A stretch of 13,963 nucleotides of DNA from Rhodospirillales bacterium. GTDB taxonomy: Bacteria; Pseudomonadota; Alphaproteobacteria; Rhodospirillales; JADHTD01. Shown here piece by piece: positions 5,843 through 13,547 of the stretch. The notes under the pieces were generated by a model. That model had not been told where the DNA came from. It was given only the letters and a program-made list of their open reading frames with translations, and searched no databases. Every line of letters begins with the position of its first letter. Position 1 is the stretch's first letter. Location: contig JADHTD010000038.1 of NCBI GenBank assembly GCA_016776525.1, positions 1 to 13,963 of the forward strand, read 5' to 3'. The translations under genes and the position numbers were made by a program.

Positions 5843-8800
5843 TCAGGATGAGGGTCCGGCCCCGCCGCCGTCACCGACGACGGTAAAGGGCGCCCAGAAA
5901 ATCGGATGGGCATAGCTGAAGGCCGCCTTGCCTTTAAAGCTGACGATCCCCTCGTCGATCAGTTTGATGCGGGTGCGGCGCAGCGCCTCGGCCCGGCTGA
6001 GGGACGGGTTATCGGCCTGTAGTTTGAACAGGACGCTCATCAGTTCCGCCGTCGCCCCGGAATGCACCGGCCAGTTACTGACCAGCAAGGAGCGTGCGCC
6101 GGCGTAAAAGAAGGCCCGTCCCAAACCGCTGACCGCTTCGGCGCCGCGGCCGTCGGCCGCCGCCGTGTTACAGGCCGACAGCACCGCCCAGTCTGCGTTC
6201 AAGCGGAGCCCGAGAATTTCATCCATGGTCAACAGGCCGTCGCCCTTGCCGCCGGTCACCTTGGGAGACGACAGGGCCAGCGCTGGTTGGGTGAGCCCGT
6301 TGAGATCGCCGGGCACCAGTCCATGGGTGGCAAACGAAATCACCCGGTAAGGCGTCATGTCCAGGCTCTTAACCGTTTCCTCACTGGCTCTCTCGCCAAG
6401 GTATATGTCGCGTCCGGAATTGGCTTTCAGGGTGTCGGCAATGGCCATGATCTCCGTCCGGGTATCGGGCAGGCGCGGCAGCACTTCGACATCGGCGTTT
6501 GCCACTGCCCGGGTTTTCGGCGCGCTTCTCAAGCCCACCCCGCGGGAGGCCACTTGTGTTGTTTCCTGAAGCTGGCGGCGGGCACTCCGTTGCTGGCGTT
6601 TGTTGAAATAAGGATCGCCGATGCCCAGGAAAGGACGGCGCTCACCGGTTGCGGCCACGGCCCGGCTCAGGGTTTTCAGCGACGCCACCGACGGCAGCAC
6701 GGTCACCGCATGGCTGCGCGCCAGCCACGGCACCCCCCGGTAGCGGGTAAACAGCAGGCCACTTTCCTTCTTCAGGGTTGCGGGCGCCGTCGGTAACAGG
6801 GAGAACGGCAACTGGCCCAAGGCCCCATCGGCAACGATGATGAGGCTTTTCGCCTTTTTCCAGCCGGCTTCCACCGGTCCAAGGAAGCGTGAATAGAGGT
6901 CGTAAGCAGCGCCGGTATCAAAGGCCGGAATGTCGCCTAAAGAGGCAACCGGCCCCGGATCGAGCGCCCCCCTGAGGTTGCCGACCCAGGCGGCAAGATC
7001 GCCGCTTCCCTGAACAATCTTGGCGAAGGAAACGGACCCCGTTTTCGGCACCGCCCAGACATAGGTCTGCTGATCGCCGACGAAATACGAGACCAGGGCC
7101 TGACCCGGTTTCAGGGCCGCCTGCACGTGTTCGACGGTCAACGGCTGGGGAGACAACAGGTCGGCATATTCCGGGAAGCGCGCGCTGATTTCATCTGAGA
7201 GGGTATTACGGGCCTGGCCCAGTTCGGCAACCCGGCCGTTTAGGTATTCAATGGCTTTCTTATCCTGTTGGTCGGTCGGCGCCGCCAGGATGTTGGCCAG
7301 GGTTTCCGAATGGGCGGCGATCTGCTTGTCCGCATCCTGCACACGGCGAATGAGGTCGGAGAGTTCGGCATTGCCCGCCGCCGCCCGCACGCCGGATTGG
7401 CTCAAGGCCTTCTGCACGGCCTGCGAGCGGGCCATATCGGCGACCCGGAAGGCCTCGGCGGCGGCATTGAGGCCCGATCCCCGTTCGATTTGGCTGCCCT
7501 GGATGTCGGCCAGCAGGGAAATATAGGCATTGAGGATTGTTTCAAGTTTCCGGCCCTGAAGGCTTTCACTGCCGCTTTGCGTCGCCGTTTGTTTCAGGGC
7601 GTCGTTTATTAATACCGGCATCGATTTGCGGAATACGGCGAGGGCTTCCCGCTTTTTCCCGGAAGCCGCCAGGGCGATGCCCAAAAAACCGCCGGTCGTT
7701 GCGGTCGAGGAATGCCCCGGGCCGAAGCGTGTCTGAGCGGTGTTATAGGACTCCGACAACAGTGCCGCCGCCTTTGCCGTACGGCCGGTTCTGACCAGAG
7801 CCAAGGAATACTCAAGCCAGTCCCGGACCCACTGATCAAACAGTTGGTGGTTGTTGATCATGTCCCGGTCGGCCCGGTCGAACTGCTCCATGGCCTCCTG
7901 CCATTTTCCGGCGTAGGTCAGGCTGAGGCCCAACTGCAAGCGGTTGAGGCCAAGAACAGTAGACGATGAGGGCATCCCCATGGACTGTAATATCTTCAGG
8001 GATTCGCGTTTTAGGGCGATGGCCTCCTTGACCCGGCCTTGCCTGAGAATGATGGCCGATAGCTTCTGGATCATGTTGACGGTGGTGACGTTAAATTTGC
8101 CAAAAAGCTGCAAGGATCCCAGCAGACTTTTGCGAGACGTGATCTCGGCTTCGATCAAGCGACCCTGACGCATCAGGTTAAAGGCCAGGACACCCTGTTG
8201 TAGAAATATGGCGCGCTTGGGAACCGTCGGCGAGAGTTCGGTAAGCTTGCCCTGAAAACCAATTGATTTACGGATGGATGGCTCAGCCTGACGCCAACGG
8301 CCTTCCGCCTGCAACAGCATAAATTCCATGCGGGCCTGCACCTGACGGATGAGAACAGGCATATGGGGTTTGATGCCGGATGCCTGTTTCTGGGCTATTT
8401 CCCTGGAGCGTTCCTCCAGCATTGCCAAACGGCCTTCCAGGCGTTCCCTGGTTTGGGGCCGGAGACGCCGGCCCAGGGCTGCCTTGATTTTGGCCTTGGT
8501 TTGCTCAATGCGGCTGTTCGGGTCCGCTTGGCCGCTCAATCTGGCCTCAAGGCGGGGCAGAATTCTGTAGGCGATGTCGTCGGCTTCGGCTTTCGTTGCC
8601 CGGGCCGCATCCAGGTCGCCGCTCAGCAATTGTGCCCGCATCAGATCGACCCGCACGGTAACCTTGGCGGCCTGTTTGGTCAGACCGGCGATACCTTGCT
8701 TATAAACTTCGATGGCGTCGGTGAAATTTCCAAAGCCGAGTTCCATTTGTCCCCGTTTGCGGTAGATGCGGGTTTTAAAAGGATGATAGCCGGGGACTTT

Positions 8801-9178
8801 GCGTGACGTTTCAAAGGCCTGAATAATATCGTCATAGGACTGTTTGTTGAGGCCCAGGAACCCGGCAGCGCCACTGCGTTTCAGGTAAAAGGCCGCCAGT
8901 TTTTCAGGCGGCAATCCTTTCGGCGCCGGCGTATGGGCGATCGTAATCCTTTTCGCCGTTTCCTCCGGATCGGCCAGTTTCTGCTGGTCAAGGATGGCGG
9001 TGATATCGCCGATGGTGCGCGGCGGCGGCGCCAGGGACTGGCCGTCGAAACTGGCGGTAATCTTCTTGGCTTCCTCGATGGAAACCGATTGCTCGGACGA
9101 GCCCGTCCCCGCCGTCTGACAGCCGGCCAGCACCACAGGAAGCACCGCAAACAACAGAAAACGTGCCGTACGAACCAT
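5843..9178 (-). CDS. TPR-CHAT domain lipoprotein (caspase-like protease fold)
   Basis: 1111 residues from the ATG at 9178, which has GGGGAGG 6 nt upstream. A lipoprotein signal (VLPVVLAGC) puts the lipidated Cys at position 20; +2 is Gln, not Asp, so outer-membrane sorting is expected. Residues about 100-600 are alpha-helical TPR-like repeats (for example LGLSLTYAGKWQEAMEQFDRA and YSLALVRTGRTAKAAALLSES), then a charged coiled-coil-like stretch (about 596-670). The CHAT domain (about 675-1105) includes LIIVADGALGQLPFSLLP, His952 (ISFATHGL), DGLLTMDEI, Cys1003 (VLSACNTAAADG), GLGRAFFYAGARSLLVSNW and HPIFWAPFTVVGD, so the catalytic dyad is intact. CHAT proteins are clan CD cysteine proteases related to caspases and separase; TPRs usually bind the activator or substrate. 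Here the enzyme should face the periplasm rather than the cytoplasm. It is the first gene of the minus-strand cluster. Substrate and trigger are not evident. Confidence 0.93.
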   Translation of the reverse strand: MVRTARFLLFAVLPVVLAGCQTAGTGSSEQSVSIEEAKKITASFDGQSLAPPPRTIGDITAILDQQKLADPEETAKRITIAHTPAPKGLPPEKLAAFYLKRSGAAGFLGLNKQSYDDIIQAFETSRKVPGYHPFKTRIYRKRGQMELGFGNFTDAIEVYKQGIAGLTKQAAKVTVRVDLMRAQLLSGDLDAARATKAEADDIAYRILPRLEARLSGQADPNSRIEQTKAKIKAALGRRLRPQTRERLEGRLAMLEERSREIAQKQASGIKPHMPVLIRQVQARMEFMLLQAEGRWRQAEPSIRKSIGFQGKLTELSPTVPKRAIFLQQGVLAFNLMRQGRLIEAEITSRKSLLGSLQLFGKFNVTTVNMIQKLSAIILRQGRVKEAIALKRESLKILQSMGMPSSSTVLGLNRLQLGLSLTYAGKWQEAMEQFDRADRDMINNHQLFDQWVRDWLEYSLALVRTGRTAKAAALLSESYNTAQTRFGPGHSSTATTGGFLGIALAASGKKREALAVFRKSMPVLINDALKQTATQSGSESLQGRKLETILNAYISLLADIQGSQIERGSGLNAAAEAFRVADMARSQAVQKALSQSGVRAAAGNAELSDLIRRVQDADKQIAAHSETLANILAAPTDQQDKKAIEYLNGRVAELGQARNTLSDEISARFPEYADLLSPQPLTVEHVQAALKPGQALVSYFVGDQQTYVWAVPKTGSVSFAKIVQGSGDLAAWVGNLRGALDPGPVASLGDIPAFDTGAAYDLYSRFLGPVEAGWKKAKSLIIVADGALGQLPFSLLPTAPATLKKESGLLFTRYRGVPWLARSHAVTVLPSVASLKTLSRAVAATGERRPFLGIGDPYFNKRQQRSARRQLQETTQVASRGVGLRSAPKTRAVANADVEVLPRLPDTRTEIMAIADTLKANSGRDIYLGERASEETVKSLDMTPYRVISFATHGLVPGDLNGLTQPALALSSPKVTGGKGDGLLTMDEILGLRLNADWAVLSACNTAAADGRGAEAVSGLGRAFFYAGARSLLVSNWPVHSGATAELMSVLFKLQADNPSLSRAEALRRTRIKLIDEGIVSFKGKAAFSYAHPIFWAPFTVVGDGGGAGPSS

Positions 9179-9258
9179 TGAATTCCTCCCCATCAACAAC
9201 GGTTACAAGACTTCAAGGCAACTGTGGCAACCTTATGGCGAATATTTTTTCGATTTTT

Positions 9259-9273
9259 TGTGCCATACGCACA
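9259..9273. promoter_or_regulatory. Inverted repeat TGTGC-N5-GCACA, possible operator
   Basis: Perfect 5-bp arms (9259-9263 and 9269-9273) flank CATAC. The site lies 10 bp downstream of the candidate CHAT -10 box, roughly where a repressor would block or a leader element would sit. It loosely recalls the CRP/FNR-family half-site TGTGA, but the arms end in C and the spacer is 5 rather than 6, so the assignment is open. Confidence 0.25.
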
Positions 9274-9282
9274 GCGCGTCTT

Positions 9283-9312
9283 CTTATATCCTATCCGGAT
9301 GGTCTTTCTCAA
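9283..9312 (-). promoter_or_regulatory. Candidate promoter for the CHAT gene cluster
   Basis: On the minus strand TTGAGA (9307-9312) is followed after 18 bp by TATAAG (9283-9288). A shifted -10, GATATA, would give a 16-bp spacer. Transcription would begin near 9276, leaving a leader of about 100 nt that includes the inverted repeat at 9259-9273. This is the best promoter match on this strand in the intergenic region, but the evidence is sequence similarity only. Confidence 0.35.
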
Positions 9313-9482
9313 CAACCCTGACGGAATCTTCACGGATTGCAGACGGTTGACGGAAAAGATACGCTCAATGGGTTCTGGACCATCAATTTGAACCGGACCG
9401 GACGTGATCGGAAAGACTCGCAAAGTTCAAACAATTTCTTATCTGTTTCCAAAGAGTTATTTTAAATTGGCCACCCTTTTGT

Positions 9483-12400
9483 ATGAATACTGATTCAAGC
9501 CCCCCGCAACCGAATTCCGGCCCATCCCGGGATGCCAGCCGATCCCGTATCCTACAGTACGTCGCGCTGTCCCTGATTCTGCTGTTCGCTTACGGAATGG
9601 TGCGGGAGTCCGCCTGGCAGGGGTCGGCGGCCCTGCACACCCTGATGGAAGTTATTGCCACATTGCTGGCGGCAATCATCGGCGGCATGGCCCTGTTCCG
9701 CTATTATGCGAAAAAAACATCCACTTTCCTGTTTATCGGCAGCGGCTTCCTGGGCACCGCTTTTCTCGACGGTTACCACACCGTCGTCACCTCGGCTTTT
9801 TTCTCCCAGAACTTTCCATCCGGTCTGTCCTCACTGATTCCCTGGAGCTGGACCGCATCGCGCATTTTCCTCTCCGTCCTCCTGTGGTTGAGCTGGGTCG
9901 CCTGGAACAGGGAACGGAAACTGGGGGCCCCGGGGCAGGTCCGGGAAAGAACGGTTTATGTATGGGTCACCGTCATGACCCTAGCCAGCTTCGTCTTTTT
10001 CGCCTTCGCCCCGTTACCGCCGGCCTATTACCCGGATTTCTTCTTCCCCAGGCCGGAAGAATTTCTCCCCGCTGCGTTCTTTCTTTTGGCGGCCATCGGC
10101 TACCTGAAGAAGGGCTATTGGCGCAACGACAGTTTCGAGCACTGGCTGGTTCTGTCCCTGATCACCGGGTTTATCGGCCAGGCCGTCTTCATGTCGTTTT
10201 CCGGCCAGTTGTTCGATATGATGTTCGACGCGGCACATCTTCTGAAAAAAGTCAGCTACGTCATGGTTCTGACCGGCCTGATGGTCAGCATGTTTTTCCT
10301 TTTCCAGAGCGAGGAAAAGAGCCGGCTTGCCCTGCTCAACAGTGTTACCCGGACCCGCGCCGTTGTCGATAATGCTGTCGACGGCATCATTACCATTGAT
10401 GACCGGGGCACCGTTTTGCAAATCAACCCGGCGGTTGAGAAGATTTTCGGTTTCAGCCGCGATGAATTGATCGGCCATAACGTCAATAAGCTGATGCCGT
10501 CGCCATACCGGTCAAATCACGACGGTTATTTGCAAAACTATCGGGAGGCCAGTGACAAGAAAAATGTCGGTTTCAGCCGGGAATTGGTCGGCAAGCGCAA
10601 AAACGGCGAAGAATTCCCCCTGGAACTGGCCGTTTCGGAAATGGACGTTGCCGGTCAAACTACATTTGTCGGCATTACCCGCGATATAACCGAACGGAAA
10701 CGGACGGAAGAGGCCCTGCAGGATTCCGTGCAGAAATTCCGCAACCTCTTTGAGCACGCCAATGACGCCATTTTTGTTTCCGACCCCGAAACCCTTGAGT
10801 TCATCGACGTCAACGAGAACGCCTTGCAGCACATCGGATACACCCGGGACGAACTGTTTGCCCTGCGGGTTTCCGATATCAGTCCGGATGCGGTGCCCGG
10901 AACCCTCAGACGCAATTTGGACAATCTAAAAAAACTCGGACATGCGATCTTCGAAACCCAGCATCTTCGGAAGGACGGCGTGATTGTTCCGGTAGAGATC
11001 AGTTCCCGCTATATCGAATACGGCGGGCGCATGGTCCTGTTGAGTTTCGTCCGTAACATCCAGGAGCGGAAAAAATCCGAAGCCGATATTCGGGAAAAGA
11101 CGGCCATCGTCGAAATGATGCATTCCATCGCCGTCGCCGCCAATGAAGCCGAATCCATCGAAAGCGTTATACAAGCCTGTCTCGACGAAGTTTGCGCCCA
11201 TACCCAATGGCCGGTTGGCCATGCCTACCTGTGCATTACCGATCCGGTCAAGAAGCTGGTTCCGACATTAATCTGGCATCTCGACAACCCGGGCCAATAT
11301 GCCAAGTTCCGCGTCATTACGGAACAGACGGAATTCGCCTATGGCGTCGGCCTGCCGGGCCGGGTTATGGCCAGTGGTTCACCGGCCTGGATCAGGGATG
11401 TCCGGGAAGACGATAATTTCCCCCGGGCAACGGTCGCCGACGAAATGGAGGTCCGCTCCGCCTTTGCCATGCCCATTCTGAACGGTTCCGAAGTTGCCGC
11501 CGTTCTTGAGTTCTTCTCGCCGCAAATCAAGGAACCGGACGATGTGCTGATGAAGTCCCTCAGCCATATCGGCTCCCAGCTCGGCCGGGTCTTTGAACGC
11601 AAGCAAGTGGAGATCATGAAAAACGAATTCATCTCCACCGTCAGCCACGAATTGAGGACACCGCTGACGTCCATCCAGGGTTCGTTGGCGCTGATCACCA
11701 AAGGCGTCGACGACGACCTGCCCGAAAAGCACAGAAAACTTATCGGCATCGCCCATAAAAACTGTGAGCGCCTGGTCCGCCTGATCAACGACATCCTCGA
11801 CATAGAAAAAATCGAGTCGGGCAACATCGTCTTCAGCCTCTCTCCAACGGAAATAAAACCGTTGATCGAACAATCCATTGAGGCCAACCAATCCTATGCA
11901 AAACAGTTTTCCGTCTCCCTGGACTTCATTTGCGATGCGGATGACGCCAAAGCCAATCTGGACCAGGACCGCTTCCTTCAGGTCATGACCAATCTGTTGT
12001 CCAATGCCGTCAAGTTCTCGCCGGCCGGAGAAATCGTCACGGTGACGTTGCGCCGCAATGCCGACAAGCTGAAGATAGAGGTCATCGACCGCGGCGAAGG
12101 AATTCCCGTGGAGTTCCGGGACAAGATTTTCGGGAAATTCGCCCAGGCCGATTCATCCGCCGCCCGCAAAAAAGAGGGAACCGGCCTGGGCTTGAGCATT
12201 TCCAGGGCGATTGTCGAGAAACACAGCGGCACCATCAACTTTGAAACGGAAACCGGAAGCGGCACCAACTTCTTTTTCGAACTGCCCGAATGGCGCGACG
12301 TTACAATGGAATCCGTTTATGGCGATCCGGCCGTCAGAATGATGAACATCCTGGTTTGCCAGCCCGACCCGGATGAAGCCGAGCTGATGACCCTTATGTT

Positions 12401-13100
12401 GGGCAAGGATGACGTCGCCTGCACCGTTGTCAACACGGCGGCAAAGGCGAAAATGGTCATAGACGACGATTCCTTCTCGGCAATTATTGTCGACCTGGAC
12501 CTTCCCGATTCCACGGGACTTGAATTACTCAGAGCCCTCCGGGACTCCGAAACAACCCAAAACACGCCCGCCATCATGATTGCCAGCCGGCCTGATGTGG
12601 TTCTCAACAAACAAAACCCGGACAGCCTGAACATTATCGACTGGCTGCCGAAACCGGTCGATTACGACCGTCTGCTGGCAACCCTGAAGCTCGCCAACGC
12701 AAAATCACGGCACGGCAACCTGCAAATCCTTCATGTGGAAAACGACCCGGACGTTCTTGTGCTGACGGCAACCGCTTTGGGCGCTGCCGTAGAAATCAAT
12801 TCTGCTGAAACCATTCAGGTGGCCCGGGGAAAAATCCGCTCGCAAGTTTATAACCTGATCCTGCTCGACCTCGTCCTGCCGGACGGCAATGGGCTTGAAC
12901 TTATCCAGGATATCCGCAATGCCAATGACGGCATGACGCCGATCGTTCTTTTCACGGCCCATGATGTTCCGCTGGATGTTTCCAGGCATGTTGATGCCGT
13001 TCTGATTAAATCGCGAACGTCCGTCGATCATTTAAAAGAGACGATTGCCGGGGTAATTGGTATAACGTCTGATGATGACGATTCGGCCTTGGCCGGTTAA
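9483..13100 (+). CDS. Hybrid sensor histidine kinase: 7TM sensor, FixL-like PAS, PAS, GAF, HisKA, HATPase, two receivers
   Basis: 1205 residues. Residues 23-276 hold about seven membrane helices resembling MASE3-type sensor regions (LHTLMEV, FLGTAFLDGYHT). PAS1 (286-406) is FixL-like: His346 in YRSNHDGYL matches the FixL heme-ligand His, and Arg366 (GFSRELVGKR), 20 residues later, matches the distal oxygen-binding Arg. PAS2 spans about 415-532 and GAF about 545-705. HisKA has His722 (FISTVSHELRTPL). The ATP-binding domain shows the N box (Asn837, Asn841), G1 (DRGEGIP), F box (IFGKFAQAD) and G2 (GTGLGLS). Receiver 1 (954-1070) has Asp1004 and Lys1057 but lacks the usual acidic pair; receiver 2 (1080-1192) has Asp1129, Thr1158 and Lys1176. 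It should autophosphorylate in response to membrane, redox, gas or small-molecule cues and feed the response regulator 26 bp downstream. No Hpt domain is seen. The ATG start has no clear ribosome site, so the start is less certain than the frame. Confidence 0.92.
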   Translation: MNTDSSPPQPNSGPSRDASRSRILQYVALSLILLFAYGMVRESAWQGSAALHTLMEVIATLLAAIIGGMALFRYYAKKTSTFLFIGSGFLGTAFLDGYHTVVTSAFFSQNFPSGLSSLIPWSWTASRIFLSVLLWLSWVAWNRERKLGAPGQVRERTVYVWVTVMTLASFVFFAFAPLPPAYYPDFFFPRPEEFLPAAFFLLAAIGYLKKGYWRNDSFEHWLVLSLITGFIGQAVFMSFSGQLFDMMFDAAHLLKKVSYVMVLTGLMVSMFFLFQSEEKSRLALLNSVTRTRAVVDNAVDGIITIDDRGTVLQINPAVEKIFGFSRDELIGHNVNKLMPSPYRSNHDGYLQNYREASDKKNVGFSRELVGKRKNGEEFPLELAVSEMDVAGQTTFVGITRDITERKRTEEALQDSVQKFRNLFEHANDAIFVSDPETLEFIDVNENALQHIGYTRDELFALRVSDISPDAVPGTLRRNLDNLKKLGHAIFETQHLRKDGVIVPVEISSRYIEYGGRMVLLSFVRNIQERKKSEADIREKTAIVEMMHSIAVAANEAESIESVIQACLDEVCAHTQWPVGHAYLCITDPVKKLVPTLIWHLDNPGQYAKFRVITEQTEFAYGVGLPGRVMASGSPAWIRDVREDDNFPRATVADEMEVRSAFAMPILNGSEVAAVLEFFSPQIKEPDDVLMKSLSHIGSQLGRVFERKQVEIMKNEFISTVSHELRTPLTSIQGSLALITKGVDDDLPEKHRKLIGIAHKNCERLVRLINDILDIEKIESGNIVFSLSPTEIKPLIEQSIEANQSYAKQFSVSLDFICDADDAKANLDQDRFLQVMTNLLSNAVKFSPAGEIVTVTLRRNADKLKIEVIDRGEGIPVEFRDKIFGKFAQADSSAARKKEGTGLGLSISRAIVEKHSGTINFETETGSGTNFFFELPEWRDVTMESVYGDPAVRMMNILVCQPDPDEAELMTLMLGKDDVACTVVNTAAKAKMVIDDDSFSAIIVDLDLPDSTGLELLRALRDSETTQNTPAIMIASRPDVVLNKQNPDSLNIIDWLPKPVDYDRLLATLKLANAKSRHGNLQILHVENDPDVLVLTATALGAAVEINSAETIQVARGKIRSQVYNLILLDLVLPDGNGLELIQDIRNANDGMTPIVLFTAHDVPLDVSRHVDAVLIKSRTSVDHLKETIAGVIGITSDDDDSALAG

Positions 13101-13116
13101 ATACCAACCGCAATTC

Positions 13117-13122
13117 GGAGGG
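13117..13122 (+). promoter_or_regulatory. Ribosome binding site of the response regulator gene
   Basis: GGAGGG lies 4 nt before the ATG at 13127, in the 26-bp gap after the kinase stop codon. No promoter is seen in this gap, so translation is probably from a kinase-regulator transcript. Confidence 0.65.
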
Positions 13123-13126
13123 AAAA

Positions 13127-13519
13127 ATGTCCGCCACTTTAAGTAAAATCGTCCTCGTCGAAGACGATCCCGATATCCAGGAAATCGCCATTATGGCCTT
13201 GGAGGATTTTGGCGGCTACAACGTGACAGCATGCAGTTCCGGCCCGGAAGCCCTTGAAAAGGTTCCCGCCGTCAGCCCCGACTTGATCCTACTGGACGTC
13301 ATGATGCCGGGCATGGACGGGCCGACCACCCTGCAGAATATCCGCCGAATGCCGGACATCGCATCAACCCCTGTCATTTTCCTGACGGCCCGCAGCCAGC
13401 CCCATGAAGTGGAAGAATACATGAAATTGGGGGCCGTCGACGTCATCAAGAAACCGTTCGATCCTGTTGAACTGTGCCAGCAGATCGAAGACATCTGGTC
13501 GAAGTGCCAGGACGGTTAA
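13127..13519 (+). CDS. Single-domain CheY-like response regulator
   Basis: 130 residues forming only a receiver domain; no DNA-binding or enzymatic output domain follows. The acidic cluster (VEDDPD, residues 11-16), phosphoacceptor Asp57 (LILLDVMMPGMDG), Thr87 (FLTARS) and Lys109 (IKKPFDP) are all in place, so it should be phosphorylated. The gene starts 26 bp after the hybrid kinase stop and has a good ribosome site, so the two are very likely co-transcribed. The kinase has two receivers of its own. This protein is therefore a plausible terminal or shuttle receiver that acts by protein-protein contact, either on a motor, phosphatase or Hpt elsewhere, or as a phosphate sink. Its target cannot be read from the window. 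Confidence 0.93.
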   Translation: MSATLSKIVLVEDDPDIQEIAIMALEDFGGYNVTACSSGPEALEKVPAVSPDLILLDVMMPGMDGPTTLQNIRRMPDIASTPVIFLTARSQPHEVEEYMKLGAVDVIKKPFDPVELCQQIEDIWSKCQDG

Positions 13520-13547
13520 GCCTACCGCCCTTCCGCTTGTCCGGAAC

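Larger units (their letters stand above)
9179..9482. promoter_or_regulatory. Divergent intergenic region between the CHAT gene and the histidine kinase
   Basis: This 304-bp, relatively AT-rich region separates the divergent starts and must hold the promoters for both blocks. It contains a candidate minus-strand promoter (9283-9312), an inverted repeat TGTGC-N5-GCACA (9259-9273), two T6 tracts 9 bp apart (about 9245-9259), and two direct copies of TGACGGAA (9319-9326 and 9348-9355). Toward the kinase, only a weak -10-like TATTTT (9458-9463) is seen, with a poor TTTCTT at -35. The CHAT gene has a clear ribosome site at 9185-9191; the kinase start has none. A 76-codon minus frame crosses the region but begins with TTG, lacks a ribosome site and resembles no known protein, so I do not call it a gene. 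Confidence 0.6.

Noticed and set aside
9193..9423. 76-codon minus-strand frame in the divergent intergenic region
   Set aside because: It starts with TTG, has no ribosome site, overlaps the CHAT ribosome site and the best promoter match, and its Arg/Lys-rich product resembles no family I know.
10014..10478. 154-codon minus-strand frame inside the histidine kinase
   Set aside because: It overlaps the conserved membrane sensor and FixL-like PAS coding region and has no recognisable motif.
13520..13547. Possible bidirectional terminator between the convergent response regulator and yjbQ genes
   Set aside because: No stem with a following T run can be drawn in the 28 bp on either strand.
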